In this document: positions 1 through 8,289 of the stretch, in pieces
Layout of the letters: every line of letters begins with the position of its first letter
How positions within the stretch are numbered: the first letter of the stretch is position 1
Assembly (NCBI GenBank): GCA_901538445.1
Contig: LR594584.1
Span: forward strand, 2,011,111 to 2,075,110
Length of the DNA: 64,000 nucleotides
DNA from: Gemmataceae bacterium
GTDB lineage: Bacteria; Planctomycetota; Planctomycetia; Gemmatales; Gemmataceae
Direction: 5' to 3'
Position numbers and translations under genes: made by a program
Notes under the pieces: model-generated
Told to the model about the DNA's origin: nothing
Seen by the model: only the letters and a program-made list of their open reading frames with translations
Database searches by the model: none

Positions 1-147
1 CACCCCTGGCTACCATCCGCCGCCCCTCCGGGGCTACAAACCCCAACTCACCGCCGACGCCGCACACGAACCGAAACCTCGCGGTGCGGGGCCGGGTAGT
101 TCCCTCCGCGTCGCCCCGCAACGGGGCCGCGAACCCCGAGCGTCACC
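1..147. other. Left-edge intergenic sequence
   Basis: This stretch precedes the DUF1501 gene and carries no ORF I can support. The first 40 bases contain a short G+C-rich palindromic stretch (CCGCCCCTCCGGGGC) like other intergenic repeats in the window. In planctomycetes a DUF1501 gene often follows a DUF1549/DUF1553 gene; if so here, that partner lies beyond the left edge. Confidence 0.4.
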
Positions 148-1401
148 ATGCACCCCTTCGCCTGCAATACACACGCGACCCGGCGCACGTTCCTCGCGGC
201 CGGCGGCCTCGGCTGGCTCGGCACCGCACTCGCCCGGTCGGCCGAGGCCGAGAAGGCCCCGGCAAAGTCCGTCATCATCCTGTGGATGGCCGGCGGGCCG
301 AGCCAGCTCGAGACGTTCGACCCGAAGCCCGGCACCAACATCGCCGGCGGCTCGCTCGCCCGCGACACGTCCGTGAAGGGCGTACAACTCGCGGCCGGGT
401 TCGAGCAACTGGCCGACCAGATGGAACACGTCGCCCTCGTGCGGTCGGTCACCAGCCTCGAAGGCGACCACGAGCGCGGCACCTACACCCTCAAGACCGG
501 CAACCGCCCCGACCCGACCGTCAACTTCCCGTCGCTCGGCGCGGTCGCGTGCCACGACCTCCCGGCTGGCAACACCGAGATCCCGCGGCACGTCAGCATC
601 CTCCCCGGTCAGTGGCCGGCGCGCGGCGGCGTGCTCGGTGCGGAGTACGACGCCTTCAAGATGTACGACCCGGCCGACCCGGTGCCCGACGTGAAGGCGA
701 ACGTGCCGCCCGAGCGGTTCGCCGACCGGCTCAAGGACCTCGACGTCGTGGAAGGGGCGTTCGCGCAGGGCCGCGGGGGGCGGGTCGGCAACACCGGCCA
801 CCGCGACACGATGGAGCGCGCCCGCCGCATGATGAGTTCCGACCAGCTCAAGGCGTTCGACGTATCGAAGGAGCCCGCCGCGGTCCGCAAGGAGTACGGC
901 GACACGCCGTTCGGGCGCGGGTGCCTCGCCGCCCGGCGGTTGCTCGACGTCGGCGTGCGGTGCGTGGAGGTGACGCTCGACGGGTGGGACACGCACGCGA
1001 AGAACCACGAGCTGTGCGCGAAGAACGTCGCCGTGCTCGACCCGGCGTTCGCCGCGCTCGTCCGCGATCTCAAGAAGCGTGACACGCTGAAAGACACGGT
1101 CGTGCTGTGCGTCGGCGAGTTCGGCCGCACGCCGGTCGTGAACCCGCTCGGCGGCCGCGACCACTGGCCGCACAACTTCGCGGTGGCGATCGCCGGCGGC
1201 GGGGTCCGGGGCGGGGGAATCGTGGTCGGCGAGAGCGACCCCGAGGGCGGGAAGAAGTCGAAGGACCCGGTGCCGGTGGCGGACCTGCACGCGACGGTGC
1301 TGAAGGCGCTCGGCATCAACTGGGAGCGCACGCTCCGCGGGCCGGTCGGCCGCACGTTCCGCCTGAGCACCGGCAGCCCGGTCGCGGCGCTGCTGGGGTG
1401 A
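148..1401 (+). CDS. DUF1501 family secreted protein
   Basis: A 417-residue DUF1501 protein. The N-terminus carries a twin-arginine-like signal (RRTFLAAGGLGWLG, residues about 11-24), so Tat export is likely. The body has features of the sulfatase/alkaline-phosphatase-like fold of the family: VIILWMAGGPSQLETFDPK near residue 40, an ERGTY segment, DGWDTHAKN near residue 280 and GEFGRTP...GRDHWP near residue 330. The exact reaction of DUF1501 proteins is not known; they are very numerous in planctomycetes and often encoded next to DUF1549/DUF1553 cytochrome-like proteins. It reads away from the left edge and is followed by two inverted repeats rather than another gene. The family call is firm; the function is open. 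Confidence 0.92.
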   Translation: MHPFACNTHATRRTFLAAGGLGWLGTALARSAEAEKAPAKSVIILWMAGGPSQLETFDPKPGTNIAGGSLARDTSVKGVQLAAGFEQLADQMEHVALVRSVTSLEGDHERGTYTLKTGNRPDPTVNFPSLGAVACHDLPAGNTEIPRHVSILPGQWPARGGVLGAEYDAFKMYDPADPVPDVKANVPPERFADRLKDLDVVEGAFAQGRGGRVGNTGHRDTMERARRMMSSDQLKAFDVSKEPAAVRKEYGDTPFGRGCLAARRLLDVGVRCVEVTLDGWDTHAKNHELCAKNVAVLDPAFAALVRDLKKRDTLKDTVVLCVGEFGRTPVVNPLGGRDHWPHNFAVAIAGGGVRGGGIVVGESDPEGGKKSKDPVPVADLHATVLKALGINWERTLRGPVGRTFRLSTGSPVAALLG

Positions 1402-1494
1402 AGGCGACCGGGGCTCACGCCCCCCGAGTGAAGTGCGAACACCAGAACTCGAGCTGTCCCAACACTCCCGCTGGGAAGAAGCCCGGCGAGCCCT

Positions 1495-1666
1495 ACCTCG
1501 CCCCCCGTCTGGGGGAGAGGTCGCCGCGCTTCGCGGCGGGTGAGGGGGTGGGCGTCGGCCTGCCTCGGCGCGGCTCGCGTCTCAGGTGACCCGGGTGCGT
1601 GGCACCCCCTCACCCGCGTCTCGCAGAGCCTCGACGCGACCTCTCCCCCCAGACGGGGGGCGAGGT
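1495..1666. repeat. Inverted repeat, family A copy 1
   Basis: The outer arms are complementary: ACCTCGCCCCCCGTCTGGG at the left and CCCAGACGGGGGGCGAGGT at the right, extended inward by GGGTGAGGGGGTG against CACCCCCTCACCC. Related elements with the same arm-plus-GTGAGGGG design lie at 6121-6255, 39977-40108 and 47616-47753. It sits between convergent genes and could end transcription from both sides. Confidence 0.85.
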
Positions 1667-1712
1667 GTTGTCCCTACGCCGTGTCATCGCTGTGCAGGGG
1701 GTGGTTGTCCCG

Positions 1713-1778
1713 GGTGGGGCAGGCATTCTTGCCTGGCTCCAATCGCTTAGGGAGGCAGGCAAGAATGCCTGCCCCACC
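1713..1778. repeat. Hairpin repeat, family D core copy
   Basis: A 66-bp inverted repeat: GGTGGGGCAGGCATTCTTGC at the left, with its complement GCAAGAATGCCTGCCCCACC at the right. The same core, with CATTCG in place of CATTCT, forms the centre of the 125-bp elements at 13271-13395 and 47460-47584. Confidence 0.88.
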
Positions 1779-1878
1779 AAACAGAAGCACTCACTCTTTC
1801 GAGCCGCCGAGTTCATCCCGGCGGTGCGGCGCGCTCTACGCCACCACGGGGACAAGCCCGTGGCTCGATGGGAAGCGG

Positions 1879-3186
1879 TCACTTCGCCCGCGGGGCCGGG
1901 GCCAGGTGCGGGAGCCACACGAGCCCGTGGCCGGTCTCGCAGTCGTGGCCGGTCGGCCCCAGGTCGCGCGCCCAGGTGGTGAGGTACTTGCGGGCCTGCG
2001 CGGCGGTCCAGTCGGAGTTCCGCGACAGGCACAGGACGGCGGCGGCGGCGGCCTGCGGGGTGGCGCACGACGTGCCGCTGAACGGCCGCGACCGCATGAA
2101 CGACCCGAACGGGATCGGGGCCACCACGTCCGGCTTCGGCTGCGGCGAGTTCGGCCCACACGCGCTGAACGACGCCCGCTTGAAGCTCGCGTCGACCGCC
2201 CCGACGGTCACCACCTCGGGGCCGTCGCCGGGGAACGGGATGCTCCCGGCCAGCCGCACCTCGCTCAGGTACGCCGCCAGCGAGTTCAGGTGGAACTTGC
2301 CCGGCTTGCCGCTCACCTGCTTCACCCGCAGGGCGTAGCTGATTCCGGAGCCGGACTTCGGCGTGAACCGGGCCACCGACGCGGGCGGGTCGACCTGCTG
2401 GCGGTACGTCACCCCCTCGGGCTGCTTGCCGGTCGCCGGGTCGATCACCTCGATCTCGTACCGGGCACCGGGGTCGGACCAGCACACCTCCAGCGACACG
2501 CGGCCGTCGTACCACGGGGACACGTTGTTGACCGTCACGTCCTTCGTCCACCGGTGGTAGCCGTCGGCGGCGGGGTTGAAGGTGCCGGACCAGTGCCGCT
2601 GGGCGGTGTTGCCGGCGCACGAGAAGAACAGCGGGTCGCCGGGCCGGGTGCCGTCGCCGAGGAGCGCCGAGAGCTTCCGGTGCGTCGGGCCGTTGCCCTC
2701 GCCGTCGCTCCAGCTCGGCATCACGACGGAGCAGGTGATGACCCTTGCGCCCTGCTCCTTGGCCCACCGCACGGCGTCGAGGAACGTCTCGGGGCTGTCG
2801 GTGTCCCAGTTCGAGAGGAGGATTTCGGCGTCCGGGGCGATGGCGTGGACGACCTCGGCGACGAGGATGCCGTGCTGGCTGTCCTTGTGCTCCAGGTTGC
2901 CGTCCTTGCGGGCCGACCGGGCGACGACCGAGGCCGGGAGCGACTTGCCGAGGTAGTCGCGGTAGCCGCGGAACCCGGTGTCGAGGACGAGGATCTTCAC
3001 CCCCTTGCCGCCGTACCCGGCCTCCTGCCAGTCGTCCACCCCGAGCCAGTCGAGGTGCAGCGCCCGGTCCTGGGGGAGCCGCTCGTCGCGGTTCGTGGCC
3101 CACGCGGGCAGCGCCGAGTCGGCGGCGGTTGCGGGGGCCGCGAGCAGCGCAACGGCGAGGCAACTGGGTACCAGGAGGTGGCGCAT
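1879..3186 (-). CDS. Secreted S8 subtilisin-like serine peptidase
   Basis: A 435-residue protein with a Sec-type signal peptide (hydrophobic stretch then ATAADS, about residues 1-22). The subtilase triad is visible: Asp69 in ILVLDTGF, His105 in SQHGILVAEV and Ser373 in SGTSCATPQAAAA. An oxyanion-type Asn lies in FSCAGNTAQ. An insert of about 120 residues between the Asn and Ser blocks looks like a beta-sandwich (YDGRVSLEVCWSDPG). There is no obvious long propeptide between signal and catalytic domain. The mature enzyme should be extracytoplasmic; its substrate is unknown. It is transcribed divergently from the transglutaminase-like gene, with a 162-bp gap. Family confidence is high; full activity is inferred from the intact triad. 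Confidence 0.9.
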   Translation of the reverse strand: MRHLLVPSCLAVALLAAPATAADSALPAWATNRDERLPQDRALHLDWLGVDDWQEAGYGGKGVKILVLDTGFRGYRDYLGKSLPASVVARSARKDGNLEHKDSQHGILVAEVVHAIAPDAEILLSNWDTDSPETFLDAVRWAKEQGARVITCSVVMPSWSDGEGNGPTHRKLSALLGDGTRPGDPLFFSCAGNTAQRHWSGTFNPAADGYHRWTKDVTVNNVSPWYDGRVSLEVCWSDPGARYEIEVIDPATGKQPEGVTYRQQVDPPASVARFTPKSGSGISYALRVKQVSGKPGKFHLNSLAAYLSEVRLAGSIPFPGDGPEVVTVGAVDASFKRASFSACGPNSPQPKPDVVAPIPFGSFMRSRPFSGTSCATPQAAAAAVLCLSRNSDWTAAQARKYLTTWARDLGPTGHDCETGHGLVWLPHLAPAPRAK

Positions 3187-3348
3187 GAGGGAGAGGGTGG
3201 TAAGGATTCTGGGGCGACGGCAGGTGTCCCGGCAGGAGCTTGGATGGTATCATCCCTTGAACGGATTCGTAAATAGGCTAGCGGCGAATTTCCGGATTCG
3301 CCGCGGCCCTCCACCGGTGACATTCGACGCTGCCAGGACGGAGAGTTG

Positions 3349-5085
3349 ATGTCGCGTACCCGCCTCACGGCCCTGACCGCACTCGGGCTGATGGTCGTGT
3401 CGGTTGCGGTGTTCGTCACGCGCCGGGAGACCGGCGGGGTGGACGCCGGGCCGGTCGGCGCGTCGGTGTGGGAGGTGTCCATTTCGGTCCGCGGCGAGCT
3501 CCCGCCCGAGAAGGGCGCGAAGAAGACCCCGCGGCTCATTCTGAACTCCCCGCCGGACTTCCGCCGCCAGCACGTCACCGACGTGTCGTGGAAGAGCGAC
3601 GAACTCACCCGGCCCGAGGGCCGGGCGGGGGCGCGGAGCCCGCAGGAGCAGAGCGCCTGGAGGGCCCGTCCCGGGGCGCACCCCGAGAAGGGGTACCGGC
3701 TCACGTACACGTTCCAGGTGGTGCTCGGCGCGAACTACCCGTCGAACGCGATGGCCCGGCGGACCAAGCAACTCGACGCGCCGCCGCCGAAGACCGACGC
3801 GGCCGGCCAGCCGGGCAAGACGCTCCGGTCCACGCCCCGCGTCCAGAGCGGCCGGCCCGAGGTCGAGGCGCTGGCCGCCGAGGTCGGCGGCACGGGCGGC
3901 GACCACCTGGAGCAGTACCGCCAGTTCCACGAGTACGTCGCCGCCCTCCCGCACCTGAACACCCCGGGGATGACGGCCCTCGACTGCCTCCGCGACAACG
4001 GCGGCGACGACGTCGGCAAGAGCCGGTTGCTCGTGGCGCTGTGCCGGAACCGCGGCATCCCGGCCCGCGTCGTGGTCGGCATCGTGCTGAACCCGAACGC
4101 GCCGCCGGTGCTGCACCGGTGGGTCGAGGCGTGGGTGAAGACCGAGCGGGGCGGCGAGCAGTGGGTGCCGGCGTGCCCGACGTTCGGCCAGTTCGGCGCG
4201 GCGAAGTGGCCCCCCAACTACCTCGTGATGCGGCTCAGCGACGGGAACGTCGCCAGCGCCCTCGCGCCGCCGCGGGTCACCCTGTTCGCCCGCCAGCTCC
4301 CGACCCACCCGCAAGACGAGTCGCGGGTGCAGGCGTTCTGGCGCGCCGTGTCGCTGTCGAGCCTGCCCCCGGCCGAGCAGCACCTCGCGAAGTTCCTCGT
4401 GCTGCTGCCCCTCGCGACGGTCGTCGTCAGCGTGTTCCGCGTGCTCATCGGCACCCGGACCTACGGCGTGTTCACCCCGGCGCTGCTGGGCCTCATCTTC
4501 CGCGACCTGCGGAACCTGCCGTGGGGGCTCGGCATCTTCACCGCCACGGTGCTCGTCGGGTGGCTGTTCCGCAAGCTCCTCGACCGCTACCACCTGCTCC
4601 TGATCCCGCGGACCGCGGTGATGCTCACGCTGATCGTGCTGTTCCTGCTCCTGGTGCTCGGGGCGACCGCGCGGGCCGGGGTCGCGCTCACCGGCTACCT
4701 CGCGCTGTTCCCGATCATCATCCTCACGCACATGGTCGAGCGGTTCTGGACGCTGGAGGCCGAGGACGGGGTGCGGTCGTCGTTTCGCGCGCTCCTGGGA
4801 ACGGTGATGGTCTCGATCGTAGTGGCGGTGGCCCTGAGCCCCGAGGCCGTGGGCCGGTGGGTGTTCCGGTACCCCGAGACGCTCGGCGTGGTGCTCGCGG
4901 TGCTCCTGCTGCTCGGCCGGTACACCGGCTACCGGCTCACCGAACTGTACCGGTTCCAGGACGTGATCGAGTTCAAGGACGAGCCGCCGGCCGCGAAGGC
5001 CGAGGCGAAGGCGCTGGAGGCGAACGGCAAACCGGCGGAGCCGGCGGCCGCGCCCGAGGCGCAGAAGTCGATGGACATCAAATGA
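3349..5085 (+). CDS. Inactive transglutaminase fused to seven-TM domain
   Basis: A 578-residue membrane protein. It has an N-terminal anchor (residues about 4-25), an extracytoplasmic region with a transglutaminase-like core (about residues 180-290), then about seven hydrophobic helices from residue 340 to 530 and a charged tail. In the core, GIPARVVVGI and HRWVEAWV match transglutaminases, but the usual Cys position reads as part of DVGKSRLLVALC and the Asp position reads PACPTFG, so Cys and Asp of the triad appear lost. This fits the described inactive transglutaminase/7TM family that travels with RimK-like ATP-grasp ligases; such a ligase follows 89 bp downstream. The ATG at 3349 is preferred over the TTG at 3346 because GGAG lies upstream at suitable spacing. 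Confidence 0.85.
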   Translation: MSRTRLTALTALGLMVVSVAVFVTRRETGGVDAGPVGASVWEVSISVRGELPPEKGAKKTPRLILNSPPDFRRQHVTDVSWKSDELTRPEGRAGARSPQEQSAWRARPGAHPEKGYRLTYTFQVVLGANYPSNAMARRTKQLDAPPPKTDAAGQPGKTLRSTPRVQSGRPEVEALAAEVGGTGGDHLEQYRQFHEYVAALPHLNTPGMTALDCLRDNGGDDVGKSRLLVALCRNRGIPARVVVGIVLNPNAPPVLHRWVEAWVKTERGGEQWVPACPTFGQFGAAKWPPNYLVMRLSDGNVASALAPPRVTLFARQLPTHPQDESRVQAFWRAVSLSSLPPAEQHLAKFLVLLPLATVVVSVFRVLIGTRTYGVFTPALLGLIFRDLRNLPWGLGIFTATVLVGWLFRKLLDRYHLLLIPRTAVMLTLIVLFLLLVLGATARAGVALTGYLALFPIIILTHMVERFWTLEAEDGVRSSFRALLGTVMVSIVVAVALSPEAVGRWVFRYPETLGVVLAVLLLLGRYTGYRLTELYRFQDVIEFKDEPPAAKAEAKALEANGKPAEPAAAPEAQKSMDIK

Positions 5086-5154
5086 GCGAGCGGCGCGGCG
5101 TGAGCCCGCCGGTTCTTCCAAGGCAAACCGGCGGGCTCACGCCGCGCCGCTCGC
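5086..5154. repeat. Perfect 29-bp-stem hairpin inside the two-gene cassette
   Basis: The arms start GCGAGCGGCGCGGCGTGAGC and end with its complement GCTCACGCCGCGCCGCTCGC; each arm is 29 bp, with an 11-base loop and no mismatch seen. It begins immediately after the TGA of the transglutaminase-like gene and ends 20 bp before the ATG of the ligase gene. It could partly terminate transcription, stabilise the upstream mRNA or set the expression ratio within the pair. There is no T-run after the stem. Confidence 0.9.
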
Positions 5155-5174
5155 CCGGGTCGGAGGGGTCTGGC

Positions 5175-6083
5175 ATGTTCTGGCGGTCGCGAATCCGGGC
5201 GCTGCGGGCCGCGGGGGTGCTCGGGATGAACGCCCGCAACACGGGGTGCATCCTCGACCACAACCCGCGGGGCCGGTTCCCGTTCGTGGACTCGAAGCGG
5301 AAGATGCACGAGCTCTGCCGCGAGATCGGCGTGCCGACCCCGAGCCTCTACGCCGCGCTGCTGTCGCACTCGGCCCTCCGCCGCCTTCCGACACTCCTGG
5401 AGCGGCACCCGGACTTCGTGCTCAAGCCGGACCGCGGCGCCGGCGGCCGCGGGATCATGGTCGTCACCGGCCGCGACGGCCCGAACTACGTCCGCCACAA
5501 CGGCTCGCTGCTCACCCCCGAGGAGCTGCGGCAGCACGTCTCCGGCATCCTCTCGGGGCTGTTCTCGCTCGGCGGCAACGAGGACGAGTGCCTCGTGCAG
5601 CAGCGGGTGGTGCCGGACCCGGCGCTGTCGCAGATCAGCTACCAGGGCACCGCCGACATCCGGGTGATCGTGTACCGCAACGAGCCGGTGATGGCGATGC
5701 TGCGACTCCCGACGAAGGCGTCGGGCGGCCGGGCGAACCTGCACCAGGGCGCGATCGGTGCGGGGGTGGACATCGAGACCGGACTGACGCACCACGCGGT
5801 GCTCCGCGACCGCAAGGCCGAGACGCACCCGGACACCAGCGCGAGCGTGATCGGGTTCCGGGTGCCGTACTGGTCGGATATCCTGGAAATGTCTCGCCGC
5901 GTGAGCCGGGCCGTGGGCATGGGCTACATCGGTGCCGACATCGTGCTCGACCGGTCCCGCGGACCCCTCCTGCTGGAAGCGAACGCCCGCCCGGGGCTGG
6001 CCATCCAGATCTCCAACGCCCGCGGGCTGCGGCCCGAACTCGAGCGGGTGAACGAACTGAAGGCGGCCGCGGCACGCGGGTGA
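5175..6083 (+). CDS. Alpha-L-glutamate ligase-like (RimK-related) ATP-grasp protein
   Basis: A 302-residue cytosolic ATP-grasp enzyme. Visible signatures are NARNTGCILDHNPR near the N-terminus, FVLKPDRGAGGRGIMVV (ATP-binding lysine and Gly loop, about residues 82-98), the ADIRVIVYRNEPVMAMLR strand, and GADIVLDRSRGPLLLEANARPG near residue 260, which supplies the metal-binding Glu/Asn. It matches the glutamate ligase-like group found beside inactive transglutaminase/7TM proteins. ATG 5175 is chosen with GGAGGGG upstream, because the open frame continues upstream through the previous gene. The family should join an amino acid (glutamate-like) to an acceptor carboxylate; the acceptor is not known here. 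The gene pair suggests that a cytosolic ligase and a membrane partner work together. Confidence 0.87.
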   Translation: MFWRSRIRALRAAGVLGMNARNTGCILDHNPRGRFPFVDSKRKMHELCREIGVPTPSLYAALLSHSALRRLPTLLERHPDFVLKPDRGAGGRGIMVVTGRDGPNYVRHNGSLLTPEELRQHVSGILSGLFSLGGNEDECLVQQRVVPDPALSQISYQGTADIRVIVYRNEPVMAMLRLPTKASGGRANLHQGAIGAGVDIETGLTHHAVLRDRKAETHPDTSASVIGFRVPYWSDILEMSRRVSRAVGMGYIGADIVLDRSRGPLLLEANARPGLAIQISNARGLRPELERVNELKAAAARG

Positions 6084-6120
6084 CGCGGATCGGTTGGAGT
6101 GAAACCCGCGGCTAGGTTTT

Positions 6121-6255
6121 GCCCTCTCCCCTTGCGGGAGAGGGTGCCGCGAGTCCTCGAGCGGCGGGTGAGGGGTGTCGCCTCGTGAGATGTCGGAGCG
6201 GTACCCCTCACCCGGCCGCGAAGCGCGCCCGCCCTCTCCCGCAAGGGGAGAGGGC
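6121..6255. repeat. Inverted repeat, family A copy 2
   Basis: The arms read GCCCTCTCCCCTTGCGGGAG and CTCCCGCAAGGGGAGAGGGC, with an inner GGGTGAGGGGTG against CCCCTCACCC. It fills the gap between the ligase gene and the next gene. The first 26 bases match the copy at 47616-47753. Confidence 0.88.
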
Positions 6256-6288
6256 AACAGACACCGGCCATCTGAGAGGACCGCCGCG

Positions 6289-8286
6289 ATGCGCGTCGTT
6301 GCCTGCCTGCTCCTGCTGCTCGCGATCGGGGCGACCGTGACCCGCACGCCGGCCCAGCCGCCCGCCGCGCAGCCGCCCGCCCCGCCGCGGGGCGGGGCGG
6401 TGATTCTCGCCGGCGAGATGCCCGAGCCCGACCTCGTCGCGCTCGGCGTCGCGGTCGCCGCGGCGCAGCCCGATGCCGACTTCCTCCTCGACACGCCGCG
6501 GGCCGCCGCCATCGTCAAGCCGTTCTTCGACCGCCTTCAGCCCGCCGCGGTCACGCCCGTCGGCGCGTTCCCGAAGGACCATGACTCCGCGAAGCGCTGG
6601 GGCGTGACCGCCCCCGTGCTGAAACCGGCCGAGGCCGACCCGGTCGCGTTCGCGTGGTCGCTGTTCCCGAAGGCCGAGCGGGCCGTGGTCGCGCCGCGGG
6701 CGCCGGCCGCCGAGTTGCTGCACGCCGCGGCGCTCGCCGGCGCGCTCAAGGTTCCGCTGTTCGTGCTGCGGGAAGGTGACGATCCGCTGAAGGGGCTGAA
6801 GGAGTTGCTCGCGCCCCGCGGCACGAAGTCGGTCATCGCTGTTGGGGCCGCAATCGCGCCGTCTAAGGCGCTCGGCGGCGTCGCGGTCGAGGAACTCACC
6901 GACGCGGCCGCCGTCGCGCAGGCGCACCGCAAGGAACTCGCCCGCACCGGGAAGATCGACCTGCTCGTACTCACCAACCCGGCCGACTCGCCGAAGCTCC
7001 ACAGCCTCGCGCCGTGGGTGGCCGTCAAGCGCCGCGCGCCGCTGTTGCTCACCGCGGCTGACGGGAAGGACGCGGGGGCCGTGGTCGCGGCCGCGCTGAA
7101 GGACAAGGACACGGGCCGGGCCGACGCGATGATCGTCGTCGCGGACCAAGCTGCGGTGCCGCCCGTGAAGCGCGAGAACCCGGCGAAGGGCAAGGACGAG
7201 CAAATCGAGGTCGACCAGTGGATCCCCAACGGCGACGGGCTGATCTCGCTCACCACCGGTCGCGTGTTCCACGCCGATCGTGCTCTCGTGCCGCTGATGC
7301 TCGCCCGCCAGCGCCTGCTCGAGCGCGCCGCCGGCCCGCCGAAGATCCTCATCGCGAGCAACCCTGGCGACGGGCTCCCGCTACTGGAGACGTTCTCGCG
7401 CAACACCGGCCGCGAGCTGACCAACGCCGGGTGGAAAGTCGAGGGTCGGTACGGCAAGACGAACCTGACCGCGAAGGAACTCCGCGACCTGCTGCCCGAG
7501 CAGGACGCCTTCCTGTGGGAGGGCCACTACCGCACGCTGATCGACACCTACGAGTTCCCGAAGTGGACCGAGCCGCTGCGGCCGTCGGTGATCTTCCTCC
7601 AGAGCTGTCTGGCGCTCAACGCCGAGGAGGCGGCGCTCCTGTTCGACCGCGGGGCGGCCTCGGTCGTGGGCACCCCGAACCGCACGTACTCGGGCTCGGG
7701 CGGCGCGCTGACGCTCGGGTTCTTCGACTCGCTCGCCTACGACGGCCGCACCACCGGCGGCTCGATGCGGCACGCGAAGAACTTCCTGGTGCTGTACGCC
7801 GAGCTGAAGGCCAAGCGGCTCGGCGAGGCGGCGAAGCTCGGCGGGGCGAACCAGCGGGCCGCGTGGACGTTCACCATCTGGGGCGACCCGACGGCGAAGA
7901 TGCCGAGGCCGGCGCCGGCGGCCGACGCGATGCCGGCGCTGAAGTGCGACGTCGTGAAGAACACCATTTCGCTGTCGCTGCCGGAGAAGAAGTACCCGTC
8001 GACCGACGTGCCGCCGTACAAGGCGGAGATGTGGCCGGGCGGGCGGCTGGCGGGGCTCATCACGACCGACATCGAGGACCGGTGGCTGGCCCCGCTCGCG
8101 TTCGTCGAGGTGCCGCTCGACGGCCCGGCCGGCCAGGAGCCGCGGCTGTCGTCGAAGCTGCCGGGCAAGAACTGGGTGTTCCGGTGGGACCCCCGCCGCC
8201 GCGTCGGCTACCTGCTGGTCCTGCCCCGCGAGAAGGACGAGAAGGGCGTCGAGTTCCGCGTGAAGTGGGAAGCCCCGACGCCGTGA
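6289..8286 (+). CDS. Secreted caspase-fold (peptidase C25-like) protein, putative
   Basis: A 665-residue exported protein with a signal peptide (VVACLLLLLAIGATVTRTPA). The ATG at 6289 has GAGAGGA upstream; the longer frame runs back into a repeat and is rejected. Residues 30-330 alternate hydrophobic strands and helices with no clear motif. Residues about 370-560 look like a clan CD cysteine peptidase: a strand leading to WEGHY (His413), then a strand leading to FLQSCLA (Cys440), followed by VGTPNRTYSGSGGALTLGFF and ending in TFTIWGDPT, as in gingipain/C25-like proteins. The C-terminal 120 residues look like a beta domain. The dyad spacing and the Q-S-C context support a caspase-like fold, but this is motif reading only; an inactive homologue is possible. 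Confidence 0.6.
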   Translation: MRVVACLLLLLAIGATVTRTPAQPPAAQPPAPPRGGAVILAGEMPEPDLVALGVAVAAAQPDADFLLDTPRAAAIVKPFFDRLQPAAVTPVGAFPKDHDSAKRWGVTAPVLKPAEADPVAFAWSLFPKAERAVVAPRAPAAELLHAAALAGALKVPLFVLREGDDPLKGLKELLAPRGTKSVIAVGAAIAPSKALGGVAVEELTDAAAVAQAHRKELARTGKIDLLVLTNPADSPKLHSLAPWVAVKRRAPLLLTAADGKDAGAVVAAALKDKDTGRADAMIVVADQAAVPPVKRENPAKGKDEQIEVDQWIPNGDGLISLTTGRVFHADRALVPLMLARQRLLERAAGPPKILIASNPGDGLPLLETFSRNTGRELTNAGWKVEGRYGKTNLTAKELRDLLPEQDAFLWEGHYRTLIDTYEFPKWTEPLRPSVIFLQSCLALNAEEAALLFDRGAASVVGTPNRTYSGSGGALTLGFFDSLAYDGRTTGGSMRHAKNFLVLYAELKAKRLGEAAKLGGANQRAAWTFTIWGDPTAKMPRPAPAADAMPALKCDVVKNTISLSLPEKKYPSTDVPPYKAEMWPGGRLAGLITTDIEDRWLAPLAFVEVPLDGPAGQEPRLSSKLPGKNWVFRWDPRRRVGYLLVLPREKDEKGVEFRVKWEAPTP

Positions 8287-8289
8287 CGC

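Larger units (their letters stand above)
1402..1878. other. Intergenic gap filled by two inverted repeats
   Basis: There is no credible gene here. The gap between the convergent DUF1501 and subtilase genes is mostly occupied by a family-A inverted repeat (1495-1666) and a family-D hairpin (1713-1778), listed separately. The remaining bases show nothing I recognise. Confidence 0.7.

Noticed and set aside
3468-5174. Extending the ATP-grasp ligase upstream through the transglutaminase gene
   Set aside because: The frame is open by chance. The upstream translation is Arg/Pro/Gly shadow sequence; homology to the ligase family and a good SD begin at 5175.
6289-8286. Assigning the N-terminal part of the caspase-like protein to a cell-wall-binding repeat domain
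   Set aside because: The VGAAIAPSKALGGV-like segment is suggestive, but the repeats expected of that family are not seen.
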